From Chitinophagales bacterium (GTDB lineage Bacteria > Bacteroidota > Bacteroidia > Chitinophagales > Chitinophagaceae): a DNA stretch of 64,000 nucleotides. The translations under genes were made by a program, and so were the position numbers. Numbering within the stretch: the stretch's first letter is position 1; each line of letters starts with the position of its first letter. The stretch covers positions 1 to 64,000 of the forward strand of contig JAFLBL010000002.1 in NCBI GenBank assembly GCA_017303855.1. The letters are read 5' to 3'. Positions 24,899-34,402 of the stretch are shown in pieces. The notes beneath the pieces were generated by a model that was not told the origin of the DNA, searched no databases, and worked only from the letters and a program-made list of their open reading frames with translations.

Positions 24899-26874
24899 TG
24901 GATTCTTCTTTTAAATGTCCTCCAATAGTGGCGGTTATATTCCTGTCCGATGGGATCAACAAACTCTCCTCCCGGAATTTCAAATTCGACGGCGACCTTC
25001 CCCATATTAGACCTGGATTTATACTTGTTTTTTATTGCTCCATAATCACCATCCCGGTGAAAAAAACTATTCCCTTTAACAATAGTAATATGGGTAACAA
25101 AGTCTGTTATTCGGGGTTGACGGAACGGTGATTCGTCTTTGAAGTCGCTTATTTGTTCACCATACTTTCTAAAGAGTTTTTGCAAATTGGAGGAAGAAGG
25201 AGCCAGTTCTAGCGGTTTTTTTTCTTGAATCCTGTGAATCTCGTTGTAGTGTTGTTCAATTACAGTTATAACCGATACTTGCATCGTATTTGCTGTTTGC
25301 TTTTTTTCTTTCAAATAACTCATGACCCCCGGATAGTTATACATGATATACAAGGCCATCAGTTCTGTAACCAACTGCGGCACTAATCCCGATTCATCCA
25401 CATATTCAAGTGCAGAATAAACCAGGCTTTGAAGATGCTCTTTAGCATATACATTTCCTACTATTTTGTACAAAATGAATTCCAGGTCATATGGTGCTAA
25501 AGACAGGATGATTTCCTTAGACAGTTGGATTTCTGCTGCCTTACGATCAATCATCGTCAAAACTTCTCGGGCCGCATGGTGAAATCTCCTATTATTATTA
25601 TTAAAAGCCAGTGTTAACCACCTTTCAAATTGATCTTTATCTTTTGCCAGACTTTCTTCAAAAGCATTCCTGAATCCCTCAATTGTTTTTATCTCGTTAT
25701 TCTCATCTTCAATAAATTTGTCGATGTAGGTGTAAAACAAACCCGGCGGGGTTTCAAAAGCATAGGCGAATGAATGGGATAGATTAACGTAAGTACCCAC
25801 ATGTTGTCCTTTTAGGTTGACAAGTAATGCCAGTGATTTTCTAAACCAATTTTCATCCTGTGCATTTTTTATGTAAATACTGATCAGGTGAGAAAGGGCA
25901 AACCGGGAATCCGGACCGAGTTGGTCGGATATGAGTGATTCCAATTTGGTTCTCGCAATGGTAATTTTAGCGATAAGCAGACCATACGCAAAAATTATAT
26001 TCTGTGTCAACTGATCATCATTCTTTGCGGTAAGTCTGTCCAGTATTGGAATAACTTTATCTGCGATTTCCTCGGGATGATCATTATTTCCATGCAACCA
26101 TGCGAAGGCTCTTAAGCCAGCTATTACAAAATCCTTATTGGTGGAATTTAGCATGTCTTTCAATAAAGGGTAAGCTTCCTGTATGCCAGTTGTTTGCGAC
26201 AAGCCAAGAAAGGCGTGCATAAAAAACAAATCAAGCTTTTGCTTACTTGCTTTACATAGTTCGATCAACCGAATACCAAAGTCTGGTTGGTTCTTTGATC
26301 GGAGCCGGACAGACGCATTGAGATTGATATAATTGCCTTCTGCGGTGATATCTGTAGTCGATAAAAACAAGGCGTTTACCAAGGTTTCTGCTGAGCTATT
26401 TAAGTAAGGCAGAAGATCCCAATACGCCCGGAAAACTGATTTTGAAGAGAGTTTCCGCTCAACAATCAGTCGTGGAATATCATGTTCATAAATCCTGTTC
26501 ACAACCAGGTAAACAATTTCCCTAATCTGGGGCCAGTTATTTGTATAATATGTCGGAAAGCTGCTTTTTTGCAAAGCATTTAAAAAGGCTATGACGTTAT
26601 CTTCAGCAGAAGATTTATTTATCTTATCCTGCGTAAGGTGGATGGCATAAAATAATGCCTGAGTACTTTTAGAAGTAAATGTGGGTGAAGTGTTATTCTC
26701 GAGCAGTTTTAGATGAATTGACTTTTGACGGATTTCCTCCGGGATTTCTGAGGCCGGCCGGTTATTAGCAAAGCTATCTGCTAATCTCCCAAGATAGCCA
26801 TGCATGTCAGGGTTAGCGAAAGCTGTTTCTAGAGGTTCAGTGAACGTTGCAATTTCCATATCATAAGATTGCAT
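24895..26874 (-). CDS. Unknown helical-repeat protein (two-gene system, A)
   Basis: 659 residues. Most of it looks like HEAT/ARM-type helical repeats (LRAFAWLHGNNDHPEEIADK, LSHLISIYIKNAQDENWFR). The last 100 residues change character and look conserved: QPRITDFVTHITIVKGNSFF, then FHRDGDYG, VAVEFEIPGGEF and a Tyr/Arg-rich tail (NRHYWRTFKRRIQ). It is the first gene of the leftward pair with the 578-residue protein. Helical-repeat plus nuclease-like pairs are common in defence systems, with the repeat protein as sensor, but nothing here proves it. Family unknown. Confidence 0.6.
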   Translation of the reverse strand: MQSYDMEIATFTEPLETAFANPDMHGYLGRLADSFANNRPASEIPEEIRQKSIHLKLLENNTSPTFTSKSTQALFYAIHLTQDKINKSSAEDNVIAFLNALQKSSFPTYYTNNWPQIREIVYLVVNRIYEHDIPRLIVERKLSSKSVFRAYWDLLPYLNSSAETLVNALFLSTTDITAEGNYINLNASVRLRSKNQPDFGIRLIELCKASKQKLDLFFMHAFLGLSQTTGIQEAYPLLKDMLNSTNKDFVIAGLRAFAWLHGNNDHPEEIADKVIPILDRLTAKNDDQLTQNIIFAYGLLIAKITIARTKLESLISDQLGPDSRFALSHLISIYIKNAQDENWFRKSLALLVNLKGQHVGTYVNLSHSFAYAFETPPGLFYTYIDKFIEDENNEIKTIEGFRNAFEESLAKDKDQFERWLTLAFNNNNRRFHHAAREVLTMIDRKAAEIQLSKEIILSLAPYDLEFILYKIVGNVYAKEHLQSLVYSALEYVDESGLVPQLVTELMALYIMYNYPGVMSYLKEKKQTANTMQVSVITVIEQHYNEIHRIQEKKPLELAPSSSNLQKLFRKYGEQISDFKDESPFRQPRITDFVTHITIVKGNSFFHRDGDYGAIKNKYKSRSNMGKVAVEFEIPGGEFVDPIGQEYNRHYWRTFKRRIQ

Positions 26875-26978
26875 CTAAAATAATAAAAATCAATTATATG
26901 CGTAACCCGTAAAGAACTTTTTTCATATCCTCAAATGAAAAAGTTGATTCCCCATTGGCAAACCATTATAAAAAGGGC

Positions 26979-27455
26979 TTACAGCAGCCCTTCATCTGCA
27001 AAGCTCAGATAGCTTTCACCAGATAGAATAATGTGATCCAACACTGTTATATCATGAAACTGTGCCGCATATTTGATTTTCTGGGTTAGTTCTTCGTCTG
27101 CCCTGGAAGGTTTGAGATTGCCGGAAGGATGGTTATGGCTGAGGACCAGGGAGCAGGAACCCAGTCGTAAGGCTGCAGCAAGTATGATCCGTGGATCAGC
27201 CACTGTACCGGTTATTCCGCCACTGGAGACCGTCATCAGTTGAAGCACTCTGTTAGACCGGTTCAGAAATAATACTTTGAACTCTTCCAAAAGCTCAATC
27301 TTTTCTTCGTTCCAGTAGTTTTTTAAAATGTCGTAACAGTCTTTAGAGGTCCTCATCAGTGGACGTTCTGATACTTTAACGGAGACTTTTCTTTTGTACA
27401 CCACATCGATTTCTGATACATTGTTCAGCATTTCCAGGCTTAATTTGTTTTCCAT
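26979..27455 (-). CDS. radC: RadC-like JAB/MPN-domain protein (short form)
   Basis: 158 residues from ATG 27455. A longer frame reaches 27551, but its extra N terminus is hydrophobic nonsense read through a structured element, so the later start (MENKLSLEMLNN) is preferred. Only the JAB domain remains: SSGGITGTVADPR, SHNHPSGNLKPSRAD with the metal His pair at 107/109; the helix-hairpin-helix half is missing. Short RadC proteins are typical of conjugative elements, often with ssb and antirestriction genes. It ends 105 bp before the 659-residue gene. Confidence 0.88.
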   Translation of the reverse strand: MENKLSLEMLNNVSEIDVVYKRKVSVKVSERPLMRTSKDCYDILKNYWNEEKIELLEEFKVLFLNRSNRVLQLMTVSSGGITGTVADPRIILAAALRLGSCSLVLSHNHPSGNLKPSRADEELTQKIKYAAQFHDITVLDHIILSGESYLSFADEGLL

Positions 27456-27496
27456 AATCCAGGTTTTAAATGAAAGAATGATTATGGAACAGTACC

Positions 27497-27603
27497 AGAC
27501 TTTGGGCAATAAAGTCCATGAGGCAAAGGAATAAATGAAAGCCTTGTGCAAGGGCCTTGTGTTTATGCCGGAAGCTCATGGACGCTTCAGCAGCCCAAAG
27601 TCT
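27497..27603. promoter_or_regulatory. Nested stem-loop element upstream of radC
   Basis: The outer stem AGACTTTGGGC / GCCCAAAGTCT is perfect over 11 bp (27497-27507, 27593-27603). The second stem TCCATGAG / CTCATGGA is perfect over 8 bp (27515-27522, 27575-27582), and an inner CCTTG / CAAGG hairpin lies near 27543-27554. The loops hold GGAATAAA (27528-27535) and GTTTATGCCG (27561-27570). The same two loop motifs in the same order occur in the element at 36010. It lies 42 bp before radC. Candidate single-strand promoter, leader RNA or both. Confidence 0.55.
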
Positions 27604-27630
27604 ATCTTAGTGCAATAAAAAATGAAATGA

Positions 27631-28770
27631 TTATACAAGCCCGTTCAGCTTATTCTGAACATACTCATGTACAATGCGTTCCTGTTCTAATCGCTTTTTA
27701 TTGGTGAGAAGAAACTGGTATAACTGTTGTTCATCAGCAGAAAGATGAGGTAATTTTTTTTCTTTTGAATTATTGACAACAGCGTATTGTTCAAATTTTC
27801 GGTAAGTGGTATTGTCCATAAGAAAAGCCCTGGCATCAGTATAAAATTTCCGGATCATATTCAACATTTCAAAGCCTGCTGCATCCAGGTCAAACCAACA
27901 ATACAGCCGGGTTTGTTTCAGCCAGGGTAATTGTTTACTAATATTACTTTTGAACCCTTCTCCGAATATCGCAATAGCATTTTTAACTTTGGGAAAAGTC
28001 AGGAAGCAAGTTTTATTTTCAATTATAAATACTCTCTCCGGTAACCATTTCAGCCATGAAGCATCATCCATCGAAAGACTGATTTCATCATACCCAAGAA
28101 TGGGTTTCAGGTCATCGTCCAAAATCCTGATCTGAGTAAATATGGCAGGCTTTTTCAGAAAATATCGTCCGGCAAAATCAGATTCAAGGGTATTGATATG
28201 TTCGGCGGGAAGAAACATGTCCAACATAATCTTTAGAATTCCGGTGTGACTCTCAATGAATTTTGAATGCACCTCGACTGGTATTTCTCGTATATAGAAG
28301 GGATGTGGCGGGGGATTAGAAACGAAGTAAGCACATACTTTTAATATATCATCCCATGCATTTGCGTACTGCAATAATATTCTGGTATTTTCGGCCGCCC
28401 AATTTTTCAAAATAGGGTAGTGGGCAATAATAGAATTGTAGGCAGCAGATATTTTTGAATAATCATTTAGTCTGCCTGTAAAAGCTAAAAAATCTTCAAA
28501 ACTCTCAAAATAAATTTTCGCAGGAATACTCTGTTTGCTGCCGTTAATAGTCTTTTCCTTCCAGTCAACCGAATAGCTTTTTGAGTTCACCGATTTGGAA
28601 TGCTGGTGAAGAGGTACTATATCATTTTTCCAGTCACTGAAATTGCTGCCGAGGATTTTCTTGTTACTGGGTATAACCCATGGGAAAACAGATTCCCCTT
28701 TTAACTGCAACGATGCAATCTTGAAAAAGGCTTTGTCAGTTTTGTTTAATAATTCTTTGGGAGTGATCAT
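27631..28770 (-). CDS. jetD: Wadjet JetD (DUF3322/DUF2220, TOPRIM nuclease)
   Basis: 379 residues. The N-terminal DUF3322-type part is followed by the DUF2220 TOPRIM fold: Glu251 (VFIIENKTCF), then AIAIFGEGF and the DLD motif at 294-296 (CWFDLDAAGF). In Wadjet, JetD cuts small closed-circular DNA after the JetABC motor has extruded a loop. It is the last gene of jetA-B-C-D and overlaps jetC by 4 bp. The length is normal and the catalytic residues are present. Confidence 0.9.
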   Translation of the reverse strand: MITPKELLNKTDKAFFKIASLQLKGESVFPWVIPSNKKILGSNFSDWKNDIVPLHQHSKSVNSKSYSVDWKEKTINGSKQSIPAKIYFESFEDFLAFTGRLNDYSKISAAYNSIIAHYPILKNWAAENTRILLQYANAWDDILKVCAYFVSNPPPHPFYIREIPVEVHSKFIESHTGILKIMLDMFLPAEHINTLESDFAGRYFLKKPAIFTQIRILDDDLKPILGYDEISLSMDDASWLKWLPERVFIIENKTCFLTFPKVKNAIAIFGEGFKSNISKQLPWLKQTRLYCWFDLDAAGFEMLNMIRKFYTDARAFLMDNTTYRKFEQYAVVNNSKEKKLPHLSADEQQLYQFLLTNKKRLEQERIVHEYVQNKLNGLV

Positions 28771-31700
28771 CCGGCGTTTTCGGCTAATTGTTTAAATTCT
28801 TCTTTTCGTTCGTTGTACTCTTCCATGGTTAGGTTATAGACAATGGAATGTTTTTTGTTTTTTATTTCCACAAAGTGTACTGCATGGATATAGGGTTCTG
28901 CAATATTGATTTTATCCAGTGGCGTTACTACCAGTATCTGGAGATTGAGTTGGTCACAGAATTCCATAAGGAATTGGCTTTTTTCAGGATCCAGTTTGCT
29001 AAATGCCTCATCCACGGTAATGAAGCGTAGGCTTTTATGCTGTTTACCCGGCTGAAAGATCCCAAATTGGTGAGCAATAGCAGCACCTAAAATAGCATAG
29101 GTAAACTGTGCTTTTTGTCCACCCGAATAACTGGCTGTGTTATCATGGTATTGGCCAGCCTTATTCTCAGCAAAAGAGTATTCCCTTGCATTAAAACTCA
29201 ACCAGTTCCTAATGTCTGTTACTTTTTTGCGCCATGTTTCTTCCTTTTGCAATTCTGTAATCATTTCTTTGATTTTCTGAAATACGTTTTCCCGGTATGC
29301 TTCATCTTTTTGTGTGGAAAATTCCAATACACTGGGAATGGTGGCACTCAGCTGCTCTCTGAAAAGTTTAATTTCCTGTTCACGAGTTGGTTTGCATTCG
29401 AGTTGCAAATAAGTATCAGGGTTTTTATTAAAAGTAATTTTGCGGAGCGGAACATTAAGTTCTTCGATGATTTCTTTGATCTTGTCCTCCTCATTAGTGA
29501 GCCAGGTGCGATAGTTGGTCAGTGCATCAAGCATACTCTTGTCCATATACTCCCGGAAGCGGCGTTTATGTTCCACAAGTCTTTGATTACGTATTGTTTT
29601 ATACAAATCTTCGAGTTCATCCAGACTAGTAAGCTGTGGGCTTAAATTCATCACATCGCCGCTCCATTCCGGAAATTCCTTTAAAATTGTTTCCTTAGGG
29701 TTTACAAATCTTGCAATGAATCCAATGATTTCTTCTTTTAGCTTAGTGATATTCTTAGTAGCGGTGATGATCTGAATTTTTAATAATTCATTTGTTTTGG
29801 ATTTCAGGTAAGATAGCTGTTCCAATGAAACCGGATTAAAATATTCGATTTGCTCTTTGCCCAGAAATGATTCAATCCGGGCGATGCCTTCAGTGGTCAA
29901 ATCGTCAAATTTAACCTGAAATTTCCGGAGGTTCATACGGTTAAGCTCATCCTCCAGTTTACTGAGCTTTCTTATATACTCTTCACTAGCGTTTCTCTTA
30001 AGTTCCAGTTCTTTTTCGAGTTCATCCAGTTGTTTGGAAACAGTTTTATATTGATCAGATGAACTTTGCAGCTCTACAATTTTTCGTTGCAACGAGTCGA
30101 TTTTGAGTGCATGTTGTTCCCAGTTCATTTCATGAAAGGATTTTATACCTGACAGGAGCGTGACTAAGGGTCGTTTCTCATCAAGTTCCTTAATCCTGGG
30201 GTTAATCTCCTGGATAAGCTGATGTAGCTTGTTGTGTTCAGATTCCAGGCTTTTTTTCTCCTGTATCAATAGTTGAACCGTTTCTTTGTTATCCCATCCT
30301 AAGGTGTATGTTAACTTGTTCCATTTATTGGGGCGGTCATCTTTTTCATGGCGGCTGATATTTCTGATCAAGCCATTTGAAGTAATGGCTTTTTGTGAAC
30401 CGTAAAAGTCATCCAGATCATCCGTACAATAGTAGTTATATCTTTCCAGGAGTTGTTTTTCAAGCCAGGATTTGTATTGCCCCGACTCTTTAAATTCTAA
30501 TTTATTGACAAGACAGTCATCCTCATTAGGCCAACGAACTATTGTATCACTGTTTTTTTTGTCGATCCGCTGATAAACTAGTTTGGCACCAAGATCATTA
30601 GCATGAACAAAATGATTAACCTGTTTTATAAACCGTTCCGGAACTACTAGCTGCAGAGAAAAATTGTGCAGGACTTTCTCAATGACATCTTCCCAGTGAT
30701 GGTCGTCTGCTTTCACTTTTATTAGTTCGCCAACAAACGGAAGTTCCTCCTCGCCAGTCTCCAGTAGCACAATCAGGCGTTCCCGGACAGCTATCAGTTC
30801 CGGCAAAATGCGGTTACGCCTACTTAGATAAGAATTGATATTCTCTTGAACTTTGTCTATCTGTATACTGATTCTTTCCTGATTTGTTTTATATCTGAAC
30901 CTTTCTTCACTCAATGAAGTGTAATCCTTTTCGATAGACAGGGTGAGGCGGTCAATATGAAGCAGATTCTCCCTGAATGAACCTTCAGTAATTGTCGTCT
31001 GAAGTCCTAAGGTAGTAGCTAGCCGGATATAATCCTTGGATATTTTTTTCTTGTCATTCAATTTTTCTGATTCTGTAGAAATATCCTTACTCAGCAGCTG
31101 CACCTGGTTATCAATATTCAGGGAAGCTTTCTGAGCGATCAGTAAGCTTCTCTCCGCTTCGTCTTGTTTGATAGCTTGACTGGTTTCTTCCTTCTTTTGC
31201 TCTAGCTGTATAATCTCTTTCTCAATACAACCTATATGAGAATCCAGCAGGTTAAACTCAATTTTATCGAGGAAGAATGGAAGTTGTTGCTCAATAAAAA
31301 CCAAGGCACTCATTTCTTTCTCAAGCACGTCCAGACGTTCTTTATTGGCAACAATGGGTTCCAGTAACTCGAGTTGTTTTTCATCTTTTTGAATTGCTTT
31401 ATGACTGATTAGCAAATCCGTATAATGATCATACAAGCTTTTGAACTGTTCTTCTGCTTCAGGCTCTTCAAGCATTTGTTGCCGGATAAATTGTGTCAGA
31501 TCTCCCAGCACTTTGATTCCCACCGTTTGATTGAATAATGAAAGCGCTTTTTCTTTTAGGCCAAACAGGTCACTGAAACGGGTTGCATAGTCTTTAAAGC
31601 TGTCAAATAAATCTGTTTTTGGGTATTGTTTTTTTAATTTCTTTTTCCACTCCCCTTTCATGTCAAATTGCCCTTTTCCAAAATTGTCAGCAATAGTTAA

Positions 31701-32165
31701 TTGGTAAGGCGCAACAATAAATACTTTTTTCAAACTGCCGCCGCTGAACCACCTCACCTGTACGAGTGTTACAGTATGAAGCGTTCCGGTATTCTGAAAA
31801 CTGGCCAGCAATACAGAGTAAGGATTATCTGATTTGTTTCTTAATTGCTCGGCCTTTGATTTTTCATCTGCGTCTGAATAGGTTTTTCCGTGAAAACCCC
31901 AGAAATATGAGTTCTCGTCCCTTTCTTTCTTTGTTTCGGCACCGGAGGACTGGTTGTAGAATCGTTTGTTGGCAGGAACAAGAATTGTTAGCAAGGCATC
32001 AATCAACGTTGTTTTGCCACTACCGTTAGCTCCCGTCAGTAAAGAGGTTCTGCCGTTGGTAAGCAGTTTATATACCTTACCATGAAAGGTTCCCCAGTTA
32101 TATATTTCCATGGAGCGTAGCCTGTATCCGCTCTCAGCATTATTATTGTTGAACAGAGTTGACAT
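28767..32165 (-). CDS. jetC: Wadjet JetC (SMC-like MukB-type ATPase)
   Basis: 1132 residues. Walker A GANGSGKTT at 45-53, two long coiled-coil arms (about 290-480 and 650-830) around a hinge-like centre, then the ABC signature SYSGGQKAQ and Walker B with FITVDEAFSKLD near the C terminus. It is the motor of the condensin-like JetABC complex that reels in plasmid DNA. The start lies within the end of jetB (23-bp overlap). Intact by inspection. Confidence 0.93.
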   Translation of the reverse strand: MSTLFNNNNAESGYRLRSMEIYNWGTFHGKVYKLLTNGRTSLLTGANGSGKTTLIDALLTILVPANKRFYNQSSGAETKKERDENSYFWGFHGKTYSDADEKSKAEQLRNKSDNPYSVLLASFQNTGTLHTVTLVQVRWFSGGSLKKVFIVAPYQLTIADNFGKGQFDMKGEWKKKLKKQYPKTDLFDSFKDYATRFSDLFGLKEKALSLFNQTVGIKVLGDLTQFIRQQMLEEPEAEEQFKSLYDHYTDLLISHKAIQKDEKQLELLEPIVANKERLDVLEKEMSALVFIEQQLPFFLDKIEFNLLDSHIGCIEKEIIQLEQKKEETSQAIKQDEAERSLLIAQKASLNIDNQVQLLSKDISTESEKLNDKKKISKDYIRLATTLGLQTTITEGSFRENLLHIDRLTLSIEKDYTSLSEERFRYKTNQERISIQIDKVQENINSYLSRRNRILPELIAVRERLIVLLETGEEELPFVGELIKVKADDHHWEDVIEKVLHNFSLQLVVPERFIKQVNHFVHANDLGAKLVYQRIDKKNSDTIVRWPNEDDCLVNKLEFKESGQYKSWLEKQLLERYNYYCTDDLDDFYGSQKAITSNGLIRNISRHEKDDRPNKWNKLTYTLGWDNKETVQLLIQEKKSLESEHNKLHQLIQEINPRIKELDEKRPLVTLLSGIKSFHEMNWEQHALKIDSLQRKIVELQSSSDQYKTVSKQLDELEKELELKRNASEEYIRKLSKLEDELNRMNLRKFQVKFDDLTTEGIARIESFLGKEQIEYFNPVSLEQLSYLKSKTNELLKIQIITATKNITKLKEEIIGFIARFVNPKETILKEFPEWSGDVMNLSPQLTSLDELEDLYKTIRNQRLVEHKRRFREYMDKSMLDALTNYRTWLTNEEDKIKEIIEELNVPLRKITFNKNPDTYLQLECKPTREQEIKLFREQLSATIPSVLEFSTQKDEAYRENVFQKIKEMITELQKEETWRKKVTDIRNWLSFNAREYSFAENKAGQYHDNTASYSGGQKAQFTYAILGAAIAHQFGIFQPGKQHKSLRFITVDEAFSKLDPEKSQFLMEFCDQLNLQILVVTPLDKINIAEPYIHAVHFVEIKNKKHSIVYNLTMEEYNERKEEFKQLAENAG

Positions 32166-32745
32166 AGCCTTCTAACTTATGCTTGATTTCTTCGAGTTTA
32201 TCATTATTCACTAACGCTTTGATTATCCTTTTCACTTCATAACGGTTATTGTCTTTATTAACGGGATCTTCCCGGTTAAGTTTGAGTATTCCGATTGCTA
32301 TTAAGTTGTTAATAGGCCTGGACAGCTCTTTCCATAATTTACTTTTGTTTGTTTGTTCTTTATAGAACAACTCAATCCGCTCTTTTATATCCTTCTGGGT
32401 TGGCTTAAAAGATGTCCCTTCACTTTTAATATCAAATTCCTCCAGCATCTCCCGGAGCAGTACACAAAGTAATGTGGTCTCATAATTTAGGGTTTGTTTA
32501 CGCATAAGGCGTGGTAATGGGTTTTCATCGTGTTCGTCTGCTTCTGGTTGTATGACCCTGGCAAAACCGTCAACATCACTTATATTCAGGTCGAGCCCGA
32601 TTCTAGAGAAGTATTCATGAATTGGTGATTTCCATGCCTGTAAATCCCTCCAATGATTCTTATCTTCTGCATATACAGGCCCCTGTAGCAGTTTAATGAT
32701 GATATGGGCATAAGGCGCCCGGCTACTTTGCTGATCCATATTCAA
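32143..32745 (-). CDS. jetB: Wadjet JetB (DUF4194, MukE-like)
   Basis: 200 residues with the DUF4194 winged-helix pattern: a helical N terminus, ETTLLCVLLREMLEEFDIKS, then KDIKERIELFYKEQ and LNREDPVNKDNNRYEVKRI. It bridges the kleisin JetA and the motor JetC, as MukE does. It begins directly at the end of jetA and overlaps jetC, so the operon is tightly coupled. Confidence 0.9.
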   Translation of the reverse strand: MNMDQQSSRAPYAHIIIKLLQGPVYAEDKNHWRDLQAWKSPIHEYFSRIGLDLNISDVDGFARVIQPEADEHDENPLPRLMRKQTLNYETTLLCVLLREMLEEFDIKSEGTSFKPTQKDIKERIELFYKEQTNKSKLWKELSRPINNLIAIGILKLNREDPVNKDNNRYEVKRIIKALVNNDKLEEIKHKLEGYVNSVQQ

Positions 32746-34212
32746 TTATTTAACGGGTTTTGTATAAAGAATCATAGGTACATTCACTTTTCTTTTCCCG
32801 ATCCAAACAGCTTCAATTGTTTCCTCAAGTATGATATGATGCTCGTTGCTGCTGGCGATGGAAAAATAGCCTACAATCTCACTTAACCCATTTTCCAGAC
32901 CGTATTTCTCTATTATCTCCTTTAGTGTAACCTGTACCTTGTCAGTCAGCATCAAGTCAATATTTTTCTGCAGTTTCTTTTTGTCAATAGTGAACTGATC
33001 AAATAGCGATTTTAAGTCGACGTCGTCTGACAGGTCTCCCCCGACACCCTCGGGAAACAATGTATGCAGGAGATCCTCTTTACCGTCATACAATTCCCAG
33101 CGATCAATCAGGTTTATATCCGGCTCGTCCTCTAAAAGGAGAAAGGCTTCCTCTTTGATCCGGCTATCTGTTAAAGCAAATGCCATTTGTCTAATTTGAC
33201 CGATTAACTCCATCGCTCTTCTGCGATCCAGCAGATTTTTTTCTGAAAGGACCCTGCTGATTTTTTCGCTTAATTTTCTGTTGGAGTCAATAACTTTTTT
33301 GCCAGATGCGTGGAGATACCTTTTGAGATTCTTTAAAAAGCGGTCATTGTTAAAATCAATGCCACGTTCTTTTAAAAGCTGGTAAAGCTTTTCAGTTAAT
33401 TGTCCAAATTCCTGTTGCTTTTTTTCATCCATCAGGAACTCCCAGAATGCCTTAAAGCTTTTTCCCTGATCTTTACTTTCAATTTCATCAAGTGCATCTA
33501 AAGCAAACACCAGGAGTGATCCTTTTGCTATATCTTTTTCATTGTATTTACGCTGTACTTCTTTACGTATCTGTTCAAAATTCTGTTCAACCTCGGCAAA
33601 ATCGCTCAGTAGTTCCCGGGCCATTTTGTTTAGGTTATAGAATTCTTCTTTTATTTCTGTATCATCATAGGTTACTGGTTTTTTACCTTGTTGAATCAGG
33701 TTGATTTCATTTTCAATCTCCCATTTTTTATTTTCCAGTTCCTGTATCCGCAATTCAGAATTTTCTGTACTCTGCTCAATCATGCCCCTCAGCTTAAAGA
33801 AAATATCCCTGAACCGGCTGTTGGTTCCAATGTGATCAGGACGTTGCAGGTTTTCAATCCATTCAAAAACCTTGATCGTATCACTTGTCAGTTCATGAAG
33901 ATCTTCTCCTTCATCATCTGGATATTTTTGCAGGTACCCTGCATTACTCCATTTATCTATGTATTGGGAAGCTTTTTGTGAATAATCATCGAACAGTGTG
34001 GAAGCTTCCAGTTCTTCATCCTTCTCTTCATACTCCAAATCTTCCATATACCCTTCGAGTTTGTTCCTTAGTTCCGTATTGGTGATCGTAGTTATATGCG
34101 ATTCCCTGAAAACCTTATAAAAAAAGGAAAGCATAAAAGGCGCATTTTTGGCTCTAAGCAGTGCCAAAGGCCGGGCAGTTTTGAATTTTAAGGACAGGTC
34201 ATCAAAAGTCAT
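32746..34212 (-). CDS. jetA: Wadjet JetA (DUF3375, kleisin)
   Basis: 488 residues beginning FKTARPLALLRAKNAPFMLSF, the DUF3375 start, followed by a charged helical middle with coiled coil (about 150-260) and a C-terminal beta part. JetA is the MukF-like kleisin of type I Wadjet. It is the first gene of the leftward jetABCD operon. DUF3375, DUF4194, SMC and DUF3322/2220 in this order define type I Wadjet. Confidence 0.9.
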   Translation of the reverse strand: MTFDDLSLKFKTARPLALLRAKNAPFMLSFFYKVFRESHITTITNTELRNKLEGYMEDLEYEEKDEELEASTLFDDYSQKASQYIDKWSNAGYLQKYPDDEGEDLHELTSDTIKVFEWIENLQRPDHIGTNSRFRDIFFKLRGMIEQSTENSELRIQELENKKWEIENEINLIQQGKKPVTYDDTEIKEEFYNLNKMARELLSDFAEVEQNFEQIRKEVQRKYNEKDIAKGSLLVFALDALDEIESKDQGKSFKAFWEFLMDEKKQQEFGQLTEKLYQLLKERGIDFNNDRFLKNLKRYLHASGKKVIDSNRKLSEKISRVLSEKNLLDRRRAMELIGQIRQMAFALTDSRIKEEAFLLLEDEPDINLIDRWELYDGKEDLLHTLFPEGVGGDLSDDVDLKSLFDQFTIDKKKLQKNIDLMLTDKVQVTLKEIIEKYGLENGLSEIVGYFSIASSNEHHIILEETIEAVWIGKRKVNVPMILYTKPVK

Positions 34213-34333
34213 ACAGCCAATATAATATTTTTATTGCTGAACTCTGAATGTATGCTCATAATTAAATGTATATCAATGAGTATAACATGGTTTGAGGTAA
34301 CTAAAATGCAAGCTGCCCTGCCCAACTAATGAA

Positions 34334-34394
34334 CCCCGTAGATGTCGGGGTAGCTTTTTTGGCTTTAAAACAGGCAGCCCGTCACAGGGCTGCC
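34334..34394. terminator. Two hairpins between DUF932 and jetA
   Basis: GGCAGCCC / GGGCTGCC (34373-34380, 34387-34394) is followed on the minus strand by TGTTTT and can end the leftward DUF932 transcript. ACCCCG / CGGGGT (34333-34351), with T6 after it on the + strand, points the other way. The remaining gap to jetA is AT-rich. Confidence 0.55.
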
Positions 34395-34402
34395 ATTGTT
34401 GT

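Noticed and set aside
27456-27551. Extended N terminus of the short RadC
   Set aside because: It reads across the conserved stem-loop element and gives a hydrophobic stretch not expected in RadC; the ATG at 27455 fits better.
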